This document shows positions 17,563-27,630 of a stretch of DNA of 64,000 nt, piece after piece. Every line of letters starts with the position of its first letter. Within the stretch, counting starts at the first letter, position 1. The notes below the pieces were generated by a model. The model did no database searches and had not been told where the DNA came from. It worked only from the letters and a program-made list of their open reading frames with translations. Both the position numbers and the translations under genes were made by a program. The stretch is from Escherichia marmotae (GTDB lineage Bacteria; Pseudomonadota; Gammaproteobacteria; Enterobacterales; Enterobacteriaceae): contig NZ_CP025979.1 of NCBI RefSeq assembly GCF_002900365.1, forward strand, positions 4,607,323-4,671,322, in the 5' to 3' direction.

Positions 17563-18648
17563 ATGACATTACTCGCTTCGCTGCGCGACTGGCTTGCGGA
17601 ACAACAGCTTGATGCGGTGCTTCTCTCTTCACGGCAGAACAAGCAGCCACATCTGGGACTCTCCACCGGATCAGGCTATGTGGTGATTAGCTGTGAGAGC
17701 GCGCACATTCTGGTGGACTCACGCTATTACGCGGATGTGGAAGCCCGTGCGCAAGGCTACCAGCTACATTTACTCGATGCGGCGCAGACGCTTGCAACCA
17801 TCGTCAATCAGCTCATTGCCGATGAGCAACTGCAAACGCTTGGTTTTGAAGGCCAGCAGGTGAGTTGGGAAAGCGCACATCGCTGGCAGACTGAACTCAA
17901 TGCAATGTTGGTCAGCGCCACGCCGGACGTACTGCGGCAAATCAAAATGCCGGAGGAGGTAGAGAAAATCCGCCTCGCCTGTGGGATTGCCGATCGCGGT
18001 GCGCAACATATCCGCCGGTTTATACAGGCGGGGATGAGCGAGCGTGAGATAGCCGCTGAACTGGAGTGGTTTATGCGCCAGCAGGGCGCGGAAAAAGCCT
18101 CTTTTGACACCATTGTTGCCAGTGGCTGGCGTGGGGCGCTACCGCACGGCAAGGCCAGCGACAAGATTGTTGCCGCGGGCGAGTTTGTCACTCTCGATTT
18201 CGGTGCGCTGTATCAGGGCTACTGTTCTGATATGACGCGCACCTTTCTGGTGAATGGCGAAGGGGTGAGCGCCGAATCTCACCCGCTGTTTAACGTGTAT
18301 CAGATTGTCCTGCAGGCGCAACTGGCTGCAATCTCTGCGATTCGCCCCGGTGTGCGTTGTCAGCAGGTTGACGACGCCGCGCGTCGGGTGATTACCGAGG
18401 CTGGTTATGGCGAGTATTTCGGTCATAACACCGGTCACGCCATCGGTATTGAAGTGCATGAAGATCCGCGCTTTTCACCGCGGGACAGCACGATGCTCCT
18501 GCCAGGTATGTTACTGACCGTGGAGCCGGGGATTTATTTGCCAGGGCAAGGGGGCGTGCGCATCGAAGATGTCGTGCTGGTTACCCCGCAAGGCGCAGAA
18601 GTGCTGTACGCCATGCCGAAAACAGTGTTGCTCACGGGAGAGGCATAA
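17563..18648 (+). CDS. ypdF: Xaa-Pro aminopeptidase (M24B)
   Basis: 361 residues, pita-bread fold. The metal ligands are seen in FVTLDFGALYQGYCSDMTR (two Asp), NTGHAIGIEVHE (His), LLTVEPGIYL (Glu) and VRIEDVVL (Glu). It removes N-terminal residues before proline and has methionine aminopeptidase activity in K-12. Its stop overlaps the ypdE start by one base (TAATG), so translation is coupled. Its place inside a PTS operon hints at use of glycated peptides, but that is inference. Confidence 0.94.
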   Translation: MTLLASLRDWLAEQQLDAVLLSSRQNKQPHLGLSTGSGYVVISCESAHILVDSRYYADVEARAQGYQLHLLDAAQTLATIVNQLIADEQLQTLGFEGQQVSWESAHRWQTELNAMLVSATPDVLRQIKMPEEVEKIRLACGIADRGAQHIRRFIQAGMSEREIAAELEWFMRQQGAEKASFDTIVASGWRGALPHGKASDKIVAAGEFVTLDFGALYQGYCSDMTRTFLVNGEGVSAESHPLFNVYQIVLQAQLAAISAIRPGVRCQQVDDAARRVITEAGYGEYFGHNTGHAIGIEVHEDPRFSPRDSTMLLPGMLLTVEPGIYLPGQGGVRIEDVVLVTPQGAEVLYAMPKTVLLTGEA

Positions 18649-19685
18649 TGGATTTATCGCTATTAAAAGCGTTGAGCGAGGCAGATGCGATCGCCTCCTC
18701 GGAACAGGAAGTGCGGCAGATCCTGCTGGAGGAAGCGGATCGCCTGCAAAAAAAGGTCCGTTTTGATGGTCTGGGATCGGTGCTGATCCGCCTCAATGAA
18801 TCGACAGGTCCGAAGGTGATGATCTGCGCGCATATGGACGAAGTGGGATTTATGGTACGCAGCATCTCCTGTGAGGGTGCTATCGACGTGCTGCCGGTTG
18901 GTAATGTGCGCATGGCCGCCCGCCAGCTTCAGCCGGTGCGGATCACCACCCGTGAAGAATGCAAAATTCCAGGCCTGCTCGATGGCGAAAGGCAGGGAAA
19001 TGACGTTAGCGCAATGCGCGTGGACATTGGCGCACGTTCTTATGACGAAGTCATGCAGGCGGGAGTTCGTCCGGGCGATCGCGTCACCTTCGATACCACT
19101 TTTCAGGTTCTCCCTCACCAGCGGGTAATGGGCAAAGCCTTTGATGACCGCCTCGGTTGCTACCTGCTGGTGACTTTACTGCGCGAGCTGCACGACGCCG
19201 AACTCCCTGTGGAAGTCTGGCTGGTGGCCAGTTCCAGCGAAGAGGTTGGCTTACGCGGCGGGCAAACCGCCACCCGCGCAGTGTCGCCGGACGTCGCCAT
19301 TGTGCTGGATACCGCCTGCTGGGCGAAAAACTTTGATTATGGCGCGGCTAACCATCGCCAGATTGGTAACGGCCCGATGCTGGTGTTAAGTGATAAATCG
19401 CTGATTGCGCCGCCAAAATTCATCGCGTGGATTGAAAGCGTGGCGGCAGAAATTGGTGTGCCGTTGCAGGCGGATATGCTCAGCAACGGCGGCACGGACG
19501 GTGGAGCGATTCACTTAACCGGCACAGGCATACCCACAGTGGTGATGGGCCCTGCCACCCGCCACGGCCATTGTGCCGCGTCGATTGCCGATTGCCGCGA
19601 CATTTTGCAAATGCAGCAACTTTTATCTGCACTTATTCAACGTATTACGCGTGAGACCGTTGTTCAACTGACGGATTTCAGATGA
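18648..19685 (+). CDS. ypdE: M42-family broad-specificity aminopeptidase
   Basis: 345 residues of the M42 (glutamyl aminopeptidase/endoglucanase M) family. Metal and catalytic motifs: MICAHMDEVGF, FDDRLG, SSSEEVGLRGG and SNGGTDGGAIH. Together with YpdF it degrades short peptides stepwise. Coupled to ypdF by overlapping codons. Confidence 0.94.
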   Translation: MDLSLLKALSEADAIASSEQEVRQILLEEADRLQKKVRFDGLGSVLIRLNESTGPKVMICAHMDEVGFMVRSISCEGAIDVLPVGNVRMAARQLQPVRITTREECKIPGLLDGERQGNDVSAMRVDIGARSYDEVMQAGVRPGDRVTFDTTFQVLPHQRVMGKAFDDRLGCYLLVTLLRELHDAELPVEVWLVASSSEEVGLRGGQTATRAVSPDVAIVLDTACWAKNFDYGAANHRQIGNGPMLVLSDKSLIAPPKFIAWIESVAAEIGVPLQADMLSNGGTDGGAIHLTGTGIPTVVMGPATRHGHCAASIADCRDILQMQQLLSALIQRITRETVVQLTDFR

Positions 19686-19709
19686 TCTCCTGATTAACCC
19701 GGAGCGGTT

Positions 19710-22205
19710 ATGTTAACGATTCAATTTCTTTGCCCTTTGCCTAACGGTCTTCATGCTCGCCCGGCGTGGGAACTTAAAGAACAGTGCAGCCAGTGGCAAA
19801 GTGCAGTGACCTTCATCAACCATCGCCAGAATGCGAAGGCCGATGCAAAAAGCTCGCTGGCACTGATTGGCACCGGAACCTTATTTAATGACAGTTGCAG
19901 CCTGAACATTAGCGGCAGCGATGAAGAGCAGGCGCGGCGCGTGCTGGAAGAATATATCCAGGTGCGCTTTATCGACAGCGACAGCGTCCAGCCGACGCAG
20001 GCAGAGCTGATGGCACATCCGTTACCGCGTTCATTAAGCCGCCTGAATCCAGATTTGTTGTATGGAAATGTGCTGGCGAGCGGTATCGGCATTGGTACAC
20101 TGACCTTATTACAGAGCGATAATCTCGACAGTTATCGCGCGATCCCCGCCTGTGCACAAGATTCCACCCGACTGGAACACAGCCTGGCAACGCTTGCCGA
20201 GCAACTGAACCAGCAACTGCGTGAGCGTGACGGCGAAAGCAAAACTATTCTCAGCGCCCATTTGTCACTGATTCAGGATGACGAGTTTTCAGGCAATATC
20301 CGTCGGCTGATGGCTGAACAGCATCAGGGGCTGGGCGCGGCGATCATCAGTAATATGGAACAGGTTTGCGACAAACTTTCTGCCTCTGCCAGCGATTACC
20401 TGCGTGAGCGGGTCAGCGATATCCGCGATATCAGCGAACAGTTGTTACATATCACCTGGCCGGAGCTGAAGCCACGCAATAATCTGGTGCTTGAAAAACC
20501 GACCATTCTGGTTGCTGAGGATTTAACGCCAAGCCAGTTTTTGAGCCTTGATCTAAAAAATCTCGCGGGCATGATTCTGGAGAAAACCGGGCGCACCTCG
20601 CATACCCTGATTCTGGCACGTGCTTCGATGATCCCCGTTCTTAGCGGCCTGCCGCTGGATGCGATAGCATGCTATGCCGGACAACCGGCGGTGCTTGATG
20701 CCCAGTGCGGCGTGCTGGCGATTAATCCTGATGACGCGGTGAGTGGTTATTACCAGGTGGCACAGACGCTGGCGGATAAACGTCAGCAGCAACAAGCACT
20801 TGCCGCTGCGCAACAGGCGTACTCCCGCGATCACAAGCGTATTGATATTGCTGCGAATATTGGCACTGCTCTGGAAGCACCAGGCGCGTTTGCTAACGGC
20901 GCGGAAGGCGTCGGGCTGTTCCGTACCGAAATGCTGTATATGGATCGCGATAGTGCGCCGGACGAGCAGGAACAGTTTGAAGCCTACCAGCAGGTGTTAC
21001 TGGCAGCGGGCGAAAAGCCGATTATCTTCCGTACGATGGACATCGGCGGCGATAAAAGCATTCCTTACCTCAACATTCCCCAGGAAGAGAACCCGTTCCT
21101 CGGCTATCGTGCGGTACGTATTTACCCGGAATTTGCTGGTCTGTTCCGCACTCAACTGCGGGCTATTTTGCGTGCTGCCAGTTTTGGCAACGCGCAGTTG
21201 ATGATCCCAATGGTGCACAGCCTCGATCAGATCTTATGGGTAAAGAGTGAGATCCAGAAGGCAATCGTTGAGCTTAAACGCGATGGCCTGCGCCATGCAG
21301 AATCGATCCCGCTTGGGATCATGGTGGAAGTGCCGTCGGTGTGTTACATCATCGACCACTTCTGTGATGAGGTCGATTTCTTCAGTATCGGCTCCAACGA
21401 TATGACCCAGTATTTGTATGCGGTCGATCGTAATAATCCGCGCGTATCGCCGCTGTATAACCCGATTACGCCATCGTTCCTGCGCATGTTGCGGCAGATC
21501 ATTACCACTGCGCATCAGCGGGGCAAATGGGTGGGAATTTGCGGGGAGCTGGGTGGCGAAAGCCGCTATCTGCCGCTACTGCTTGGGCTGGGTCTGGATG
21601 AGTTAAGTATGAGTAGCCCACGCATTCCGGCGGTGAAAAACCAGCTTCGGCAACTGGATAGCGAGGCGTGTCAGGAACTGGCGCGTCAGGCGTGCGAGTG
21701 CCGCAGCGCGCAGGAAATTGAAGCGTTACTCACTGCGTTTACACCGCAAGAAGACGTTCGTCCGCTGCTGGCGCTGGAGAATATCTTCGTTGATCAGACT
21801 TTTAGCAATAAAGAGCAGGCTATTCAGTTCCTGTGCGGCAACCTTGGCGTTAACGGGCGTACTGAGCATCCGTTCGAGCTGGAAGAAGATGTCTGGCAGC
21901 GTGAGGAGATTGTCACCACTGGCGTTGGTTTTGGCGTGGCGATCCCGCACACCAAATCTCAGTGGATCCGCCATTCCAGTATCAGTATTGCCCGCCTGGT
22001 GAAACCTGTCGACTGGCAGTCAGAGATGGGCGATGTCGAACTGGTGATCATGTTGACGCTGGGCGCTAGCGAAGGAATGAACCATGTGAAAGTCTTTTCG
22101 CAACTGGCGCGCAAACTGGTGAATAAAAACTTCCGCCAATCGCTGTTTGCCGCCAAAGATGCTCAAAGTATTCTGACACTGCTCGAAACAGAGCTAACTT
22201 TTTAA
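19710..22205 (+). CDS. fryA: Multiphosphoryl PTS protein (HPr-EI-IIA fusion)
   Basis: 831 residues in three parts. An HPr domain (1 to about 90) carries GLHARPAW with the phosphorylated His. Enzyme I spans about 115-680, with the active His in TGRTSHTLILA and the PEP site MDIGGDKSIPYL and GSNDMTQYLYA. A IIA(Fru) domain (about 690-831) has its active His in VAIPHTKS. It would carry phosphate from PEP to FryB without the general PTS proteins. Last gene of the fry operon, convergent with ypdC with only two bases between the stops. Confidence 0.95.
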   Translation: MLTIQFLCPLPNGLHARPAWELKEQCSQWQSAVTFINHRQNAKADAKSSLALIGTGTLFNDSCSLNISGSDEEQARRVLEEYIQVRFIDSDSVQPTQAELMAHPLPRSLSRLNPDLLYGNVLASGIGIGTLTLLQSDNLDSYRAIPACAQDSTRLEHSLATLAEQLNQQLRERDGESKTILSAHLSLIQDDEFSGNIRRLMAEQHQGLGAAIISNMEQVCDKLSASASDYLRERVSDIRDISEQLLHITWPELKPRNNLVLEKPTILVAEDLTPSQFLSLDLKNLAGMILEKTGRTSHTLILARASMIPVLSGLPLDAIACYAGQPAVLDAQCGVLAINPDDAVSGYYQVAQTLADKRQQQQALAAAQQAYSRDHKRIDIAANIGTALEAPGAFANGAEGVGLFRTEMLYMDRDSAPDEQEQFEAYQQVLLAAGEKPIIFRTMDIGGDKSIPYLNIPQEENPFLGYRAVRIYPEFAGLFRTQLRAILRAASFGNAQLMIPMVHSLDQILWVKSEIQKAIVELKRDGLRHAESIPLGIMVEVPSVCYIIDHFCDEVDFFSIGSNDMTQYLYAVDRNNPRVSPLYNPITPSFLRMLRQIITTAHQRGKWVGICGELGGESRYLPLLLGLGLDELSMSSPRIPAVKNQLRQLDSEACQELARQACECRSAQEIEALLTAFTPQEDVRPLLALENIFVDQTFSNKEQAIQFLCGNLGVNGRTEHPFELEEDVWQREEIVTTGVGFGVAIPHTKSQWIRHSSISIARLVKPVDWQSEMGDVELVIMLTLGASEGMNHVKVFSQLARKLVNKNFRQSLFAAKDAQSILTLLETELTF

Positions 22206-22207
22206 AT

Positions 22208-23065
22208 TTAGCCCTGAAAACGGGCGCTGTACTCTCCTGGCGTCAGACCAAACTGACGCCGGAAGACGCGACAAAAATAGTCGCTATCCGGAAAGCCGCA
22301 GCGTTGTGCTACTTCATGAATTGACAGGTGGTATTTCTGCAAAATCATCCTCGCCTTCGCCATCCGCACCCAACGCACATACTCGATAAATCGCATCGTC
22401 CCATGCAGCGCAAACAGTTTTGACAGGTGATTTGGCGTGATATTAAAAAACTGCGCCACATTCTCGCGGGTGAGCGGCTGGGCATAATTATCCTGAACCC
22501 AGTTACAAATGCTGTGATAGAGAAAATCGCCGCGCGGCTGCGAATGACCCGGCGGCATATTTACCACGTTGCGGCAAAGATGCAGCAAACTGAGTACCAA
22601 CGGTTGAATGATATTCTGCTCCAGCGGCGAACGGCTGAGATGGGTGAGGGCGGTGAGTATTGCTTCACCTTCACCGCGTTGCAGGCTGGGAAGCTGGAGC
22701 TGGCGAACCGGATGTAACAGTGTGGTGGTGCGGCTATCGTAAAACGACAACCCCAGCCATGTTGGTGCAAACACCAGGCTTAACAACATAACAGGTTTGT
22801 TGTTGACCGGTAAATTAGCCGCGCGCGCCGGAATAAACAGTATTTCCCCTTCCACCATGCGTTGCTGTTTTGCTGCCAGTTGATTGCCGTATTCGCCGCG
22901 CAGCACAATATCCAGCCGGGGGAAATCAATACATAAACTGCCCACCGGCAACGAGGCGGGCTGGCTGGCAAACCAGACGCGCCCCAGTCGCTGTGGGTTA
23001 AGCACCAGGCCGCTGAACAGATCTGCGAAAAATTGTTGATTGGCGGGCAAGCCTGTTGCTTTCAT
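22208..23065 (-). CDS. ypdC: AraC-family transcriptional regulator
   Basis: 285 residues. The C-terminus has the two AraC helix-turn-helix motifs (LTRENVAQFFNITPNHLSKL and HEVAQRCGFPDSDYFCRVFR). The N-terminal half would bind an effector, unknown here. It lies 13 bases after ypdB and is probably co-transcribed with ypdAB. Confidence 0.92.
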   Translation of the reverse strand: MKATGLPANQQFFADLFSGLVLNPQRLGRVWFASQPASLPVGSLCIDFPRLDIVLRGEYGNQLAAKQQRMVEGEILFIPARAANLPVNNKPVMLLSLVFAPTWLGLSFYDSRTTTLLHPVRQLQLPSLQRGEGEAILTALTHLSRSPLEQNIIQPLVLSLLHLCRNVVNMPPGHSQPRGDFLYHSICNWVQDNYAQPLTRENVAQFFNITPNHLSKLFALHGTMRFIEYVRWVRMAKARMILQKYHLSIHEVAQRCGFPDSDYFCRVFRRQFGLTPGEYSARFQG

Positions 23066-23078
23066 GGATATCCCCGAT

Positions 23079-23813
23079 TTATAGATGCATTAATTGTCTG
23101 AATTCTTTAACTTTGCTGCGGCTGACAGGCACTTCAAAATCCAGATCTTTCAGTCGCAGAATGTAGGTGTTATTAAACCACGGTTCGATTTCGCGGATTT
23201 TGTTCAGATTGACACAAAATGAGCGATGGCAGCGGAAAAAATGCGACGGCGGCAATTTGCTGCAAAACTCGGTGATGTTCATCGGCATCACGTAGGATTC
23301 ACGCCGCGTATAGACAAAGGTCATTTTTTCGTGCGCTTCGGCGTAATAGATATCATTAATTGGCGTGACGATAATTCGCTCATCTTTCACCAGATTAATG
23401 GTGTCATTCTCCCGCGTTACTGTTACCGCAGGCGTACTGCTGGTTTGCTGTTGCTGCCAGGCCGCTTCCAGTTTTTGTAGCATCCCGGTGATGCGTGATT
23501 CCTGATACGGTTTGAGAATGTAGTCAAACGCCTCCAGTTCAAACGCTTCTACCGCATGTTCTTTCCACGCGGTGATAAACACAATAAACGGTTTATGGGC
23601 GAACTGGCTGATGTTTTGCGCCAGCAGCACGCCATCCAGCGACGGAATATTGATATCCAGAAAAATGGCGTCGACGCGGTTATGTTGCAAAAACTTCAAC
23701 ACGTCCAGACCGTCGTCAAAGGTGCCGACAATCTCCATCTGGCTATGCTCTTTAATTAGCCAGCTCAGTTCCTGTTGCGCCAGGAATTCGTCTTCAACAA
23801 TGATGACTTTCAC
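23079..23813 (-). CDS. ypdB: LytTR response regulator of the pyruvate system
   Basis: 244 residues from the GTG at 23813; the frame is open six codons further upstream. A receiver domain (acidic EDE near 8, DAIFLDINIP phospho-Asp, conserved Lys in YILKPY) is followed by a LytTR DNA-binding domain (SKLPPSHFFRCHRSFCVNLN). YpdAB responds to extracellular pyruvate and activates yhjX in K-12. Start only 14 bases after the ypdA stop. Confidence 0.94.
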   Translation of the reverse strand: MKVIIVEDEFLAQQELSWLIKEHSQMEIVGTFDDGLDVLKFLQHNRVDAIFLDINIPSLDGVLLAQNISQFAHKPFIVFITAWKEHAVEAFELEAFDYILKPYQESRITGMLQKLEAAWQQQQTSSTPAVTVTRENDTINLVKDERIIVTPINDIYYAEAHEKMTFVYTRRESYVMPMNITEFCSKLPPSHFFRCHRSFCVNLNKIREIEPWFNNTYILRLKDLDFEVPVSRSKVKEFRQLMHL

Positions 23814-23827
23814 AATATCACTCCGGC

Positions 23828-25525
23828 TCAAAGCAATAACGTAGCCTGTGAGGCGACAGGGGTGCGTTGGTTAGGAATGTAAAACGCAATTTCCGTTCCG
23901 GGTTCCAGACGGCGGATATGCAGCCCCTCGCCATACAATAACTTCACGCGATGATGCACATTCAACAGGCCTATTTTATTACCTGGCATTTCGTTCGCTT
24001 CGACTCGTTCAATCACTTGTGGATCGATGCCGTGCCCGGTATCTCTGACCGCAATGCGGACCCGATTACCGCACTCTGCGACGCTAATAGTTACAACACC
24101 TTTTCCTTTACAGGGTTGAATGCCGTGGACAATGGCGTTCTCCACCAACGGCTGAATCAGCAGGCTGGGAATACAGCAATTCACCTCTTCATCAATATCA
24201 TAGATAACCGTCAGCTTGTCACCAAAGCGGGCCTGCTCAATGGCGATATAGTCTTTGATTTGATATAGCTCTTTTTTAATATCGATTTGCTCATCGTCTT
24301 TTAATTCAATGTTATAGCGCAGATAACGCGACAGATTAAAGATCAACTGGCGAGCGGTATCTGGATTCAGACGAATCGATGAGGAGATTGCGTTCAGTGC
24401 GTTAAACAGGAAATGGGGATTAATTTTACTTTGCAGGGCGCGAAGCTCTGCCTTATTTGCCATTTCACGTAACTGCTCGGCACGGGAAACCTCCAGTTGG
24501 GTGGAGATAATTTGCGACAGTCCTACCGCCATCTCCTGTAATGAGGACGTAATCTGGTGCGCGTGGCAGTAGTAAATTTTCAGCGTTCCGGTCACAACGC
24601 CTTTCTCCCACAATGGGATCACCAGCATCGAGTGGATTTCCGGTGTGCGGTGGGCTTCATCATTGTTTTTAATGATGATTTTCCCATAATTCATCGCCTG
24701 ACGCGTCGTTGGGCTAATGAAGTCATCGCCATTCTGGTAGTTATGCTCGCCCACACCGACATAGGCCAGTACATGCTCGGTATTGGTAATTGCCACCGCG
24801 TCGGCGTGAATGTCGTCACGGATAATTTCACAGACTTTACGTAACGATTCGCTATTCACGTGACGAAACAGCGGCAGGGTTTTATTGGCAATATCCAGCG
24901 CCAGCTTGGCCTGCCGCGCAGCGCTGGCCTCTTTTTCGCCTTCAACGCTTTGCACCAGCAGTACAATAAAGCCGATACAGACACTGCCGAGGATCATCGG
25001 AATCCCGATTTTGGAGACGATATCCAGCCCCAGCTCGGTAGTTGGTGCCCAGACAATCACCAGAATCATGGTTAGTGTTTCGCAGAGCATACCGCCCAGA
25101 ATACCGACGCGCCAACGCTGCGCTTTGGGGATTTTCAGGTTAATCCAGCCAGAAATACAGCCCGCCAGAATACTGGTGATAAAGCAGGGGATCGCCGTCA
25201 CGCCTCCAATATCAATAAGATAGCGGTGAATCCCGGCTATTACGCCGGTAATGATGCCCACCCACGGGCCAAATAAAATCCCGCCTGACATTACCGCAAT
25301 AATACGCACGTTAACCAGTGAGCCTTCCACCGGCACGCCGGACCAGGTGCTGAACAGGGCGAACAACGAGAAAATGGCGGTAACGGCAAGCAACTCTTTT
25401 GGTGAGTGCGCCGACTTGTGTAACAACTCGCGAAACAGGCGGATACGAATAAGGAAGAACAGGCAGATAAGCATTAACGCTGCCCGATCGAAGACCGCCA
25501 GCAGCATGTTGAATATTTCGTGCAC
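23828..25525 (-). CDS. ypdA: Pyruvate-responsive LytS-type sensor kinase
   Basis: 565 residues. Several N-terminal membrane segments form the 5TMR-LYT sensor, followed by a GAF-like region. The His kinase core then shows LQSKINPHFLFNALNAIS with the phosphorylated His, and a C-terminal ATPase domain (VENAIVHGIQPCKGKG, DTGHGID). It lies in the inner membrane and phosphorylates YpdB. Confidence 0.94.
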   Translation of the reverse strand: MHEIFNMLLAVFDRAALMLICLFFLIRIRLFRELLHKSAHSPKELLAVTAIFSLFALFSTWSGVPVEGSLVNVRIIAVMSGGILFGPWVGIITGVIAGIHRYLIDIGGVTAIPCFITSILAGCISGWINLKIPKAQRWRVGILGGMLCETLTMILVIVWAPTTELGLDIVSKIGIPMILGSVCIGFIVLLVQSVEGEKEASAARQAKLALDIANKTLPLFRHVNSESLRKVCEIIRDDIHADAVAITNTEHVLAYVGVGEHNYQNGDDFISPTTRQAMNYGKIIIKNNDEAHRTPEIHSMLVIPLWEKGVVTGTLKIYYCHAHQITSSLQEMAVGLSQIISTQLEVSRAEQLREMANKAELRALQSKINPHFLFNALNAISSSIRLNPDTARQLIFNLSRYLRYNIELKDDEQIDIKKELYQIKDYIAIEQARFGDKLTVIYDIDEEVNCCIPSLLIQPLVENAIVHGIQPCKGKGVVTISVAECGNRVRIAVRDTGHGIDPQVIERVEANEMPGNKIGLLNVHHRVKLLYGEGLHIRRLEPGTEIAFYIPNQRTPVASQATLLL

Positions 25526-25901
25526 GGGTAACTCTGGATAAGGATTAAACCTCTATGATAGGTAACCTGAGGGCTGATGACCAGCAGACCATTTTTGAGG
25601 AAAAACCACAGATTTAAAAGGGGATTGTCAGGTAAATGGTGCATTGGCAATACATATCTTGATAATGCACATCAGGTTGGTAAATTTATTGAAATTATAA
25701 TGTTAATTAATGTGGTGGTGTTTTCTTGGGAAAAGGTGAGAATTTCCTGTTTTATTACTGATGTTCCTCTTTTATGGCAGCAAAAATTTTTTTGCTAAAA
25801 CGCTCGACAGACAGATTTTATTCAGGCTATTTTCAAAACAACCACCTATCGTGGTAGCGTCGCTCGGACGGTCCGGGCGCTCACGTTAATCTGAGGAAAT
25901 T
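25526..25901. other. ypdA-alaC divergent intergenic region
   Basis: 376 bases without a convincing gene. The middle is AT-rich and should hold the divergent promoters. GTCGCTCGGACGGTCCGGGC (25859-25878) before alaC can form a GC-rich hairpin in the leader. No recognised operator. Confidence 0.5.
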
Positions 25902-27140
25902 ATGGCTGACACTCGCCCTGAACGTCGCTTTACGCGTATTGATCGTCTCCCGCCTTACGTTTTTAACATTACCGCTGAACTGAAAATGGCTGCGCGTCGG
26001 CGTGGCGAAGATATTATCGATTTCAGTATGGGTAACCCTGACGGCGCAACTCCGCCGCATATTGTTGAAAAGTTATGCACTGTAGCACAGCGCCCGGATA
26101 CGCACGGTTACTCCACTTCACGCGGCATTCCACGGTTACGTCGCGCCATTTCTCGCTGGTATCAGGATCGCTACGACGTTGAAATCGACCCGGAATCAGA
26201 AGCCATCGTCACCATTGGCTCGAAAGAGGGGCTGGCGCACCTGATGCTGGCGACGCTGGATCACGGTGACACGGTGCTGGTGCCTAATCCCAGCTACCCG
26301 ATTCATATCTACGGTGCGGTGATTGCCGGGGCGCAGGTACGTTCAGTACCGCTGGTGGAGGGTGTTGATTTTTTCAATGAACTGGAACGTGCTATTCGCG
26401 AGAGTTATCCGAAACCGAAGATGATGATCCTCGGCTTCCCGTCGAACCCAACCGCGCAATGCGTGGAACTGGAGTTCTTCGAAAAGGTTGTTGCGCTGGC
26501 GAAACGCTACGATGTGCTGGTGGTTCATGACCTGGCTTATGCCGATATCGTCTACGATGGCTGGAAAGCGCCGTCAATTATGCAGGTTCCGGGCGCACGC
26601 GACGTAGCGGTCGAGTTCTTTACGCTGTCGAAAAGTTACAACATGGCAGGCTGGCGTATCGGCTTTATGGTTGGCAACAAAACGCTGGTCAGCGCGTTGG
26701 CACGCATCAAAAGCTATCACGATTACGGCACCTTTACACCGTTGCAGGTGGCGGCTATTGCGGCGCTGGAAGGCGATCAGCAGTGTGTGCGCGACATTGC
26801 CGAACAGTATAAGCGCCGTCGCGATGTGCTGGTAAAAGGGCTGCATGAAGCGGGCTGGATGGTCGAAATACCGAAAGCCTCAATGTATGTTTGGGCAAAA
26901 ATCCCGGAACCATATGCAGCGATGGGCTCTCTGGAATTTGCCAAAAAGCTGCTCAATGAAGCGAAGGTTTGCGTCTCGCCGGGTATCGGTTTTGGTGACT
27001 ACGGTGACACCCATGTACGCTTTGCGTTAATTGAAAACCGTGACCGCATTCGTCAGGCTGTCAGAGGTATCAAAGCAATGTTCCGCGCTGATGGCTTACT
27101 GCCAGCCAGCAGTAAACATATTCACGAAAACGGCGAATAA
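25902..27140 (+). CDS. alaC: Glutamate-pyruvate (alanine) aminotransferase
   Basis: 412 residues, class I PLP aminotransferase. The PLP-binding Lys lies in FFTLSKSYNMAGWRIGF, and the cofactor-anchoring FPSNPTAQ and VVHDLAYADI are present. AlaC makes alanine from pyruvate and glutamate with AlaA and AvtA. A terminator follows. Confidence 0.95.
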   Translation: MADTRPERRFTRIDRLPPYVFNITAELKMAARRRGEDIIDFSMGNPDGATPPHIVEKLCTVAQRPDTHGYSTSRGIPRLRRAISRWYQDRYDVEIDPESEAIVTIGSKEGLAHLMLATLDHGDTVLVPNPSYPIHIYGAVIAGAQVRSVPLVEGVDFFNELERAIRESYPKPKMMILGFPSNPTAQCVELEFFEKVVALAKRYDVLVVHDLAYADIVYDGWKAPSIMQVPGARDVAVEFFTLSKSYNMAGWRIGFMVGNKTLVSALARIKSYHDYGTFTPLQVAAIAALEGDQQCVRDIAEQYKRRRDVLVKGLHEAGWMVEIPKASMYVWAKIPEPYAAMGSLEFAKKLLNEAKVCVSPGIGFGDYGDTHVRFALIENRDRIRQAVRGIKAMFRADGLLPASSKHIHENGE

Positions 27141-27158
27141 ATGTATTCTCAGAAAAGC

Positions 27159-27187
27159 AAACAGGAGCCAGACGGCTCCTGTTTTTC
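27159..27187 (+). terminator. Terminator after alaC
   Basis: AAACAGGAGCC-AGAC-GGCTCCTGTTTTT is a strong stem with a T-run, 19 bases after the alaC stop. Confidence 0.9.
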
Positions 27188-27203
27188 ATTGCACAGTTTG
27201 CTT

Positions 27204-27275
27204 TTAGATCATCAGGGCAAAAGTACCGGCCCAAACGATGACCATAAAAGAAATGCCCATAAAGAAATATTTCAC
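27204..27275 (-). CDS. ypdK: 23-residue single-span membrane protein
   Basis: GTG-started frame of 23 residues, (M)KYFFMGISFMVIVWAGTF then ALMI. One hydrophobic helix spans nearly the whole protein. GGAGAG lies eight bases before the GTG. It matches the small membrane protein YpdK of K-12, whose function is unknown. Convergent with alaC. Confidence 0.9.
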   Translation of the reverse strand: MKYFFMGISFMVIVWAGTFALMI

Positions 27276-27630
27276 TTTACATCTCTCCGCGTAATTACTG
27301 TTACGCCTGAATGACTTCACTACATCTGGTACAGTGAGTTGACACCGGGCAAAACGACCTTAAAAGTCCTCAGCTTTGCCGTGGGCATCATCCCAGAATT
27401 CTGAGCTGATTTGCTCGAGACGGCGCTAATGTACGCCTAAAACTAAATTGAAACAAGTGGCATTTTCTTATTTACTTTTAGTAACTTACGAGTGTCTCAT
27501 ATCGACGACAGTTTAATTTCTGCCAGTAATAATTCACGATTTAGCGAAGGGAAAAGCCTTAAGAAAAAAGCCATAAAAACCATTGAGTTATTGTGGCTAA
27601 TTTGAAGAGGGAAAGAGAACGGGTCGTTTG
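27276..27630. other. Intergenic region between ypdK and lpxP
   Basis: 355 bases. No gene seen. The right part is the 3' flank of lpxP; the left part (27300-27440) is GC-richer with several short inverted repeats and would form the ypdK leader. I recognise no known RNA there. Confidence 0.4.

Noticed and set aside
25577..25798. 73-codon frame upstream of alaC
   Set aside because: AT-rich region with no ribosome site and an amino acid composition typical of chance.
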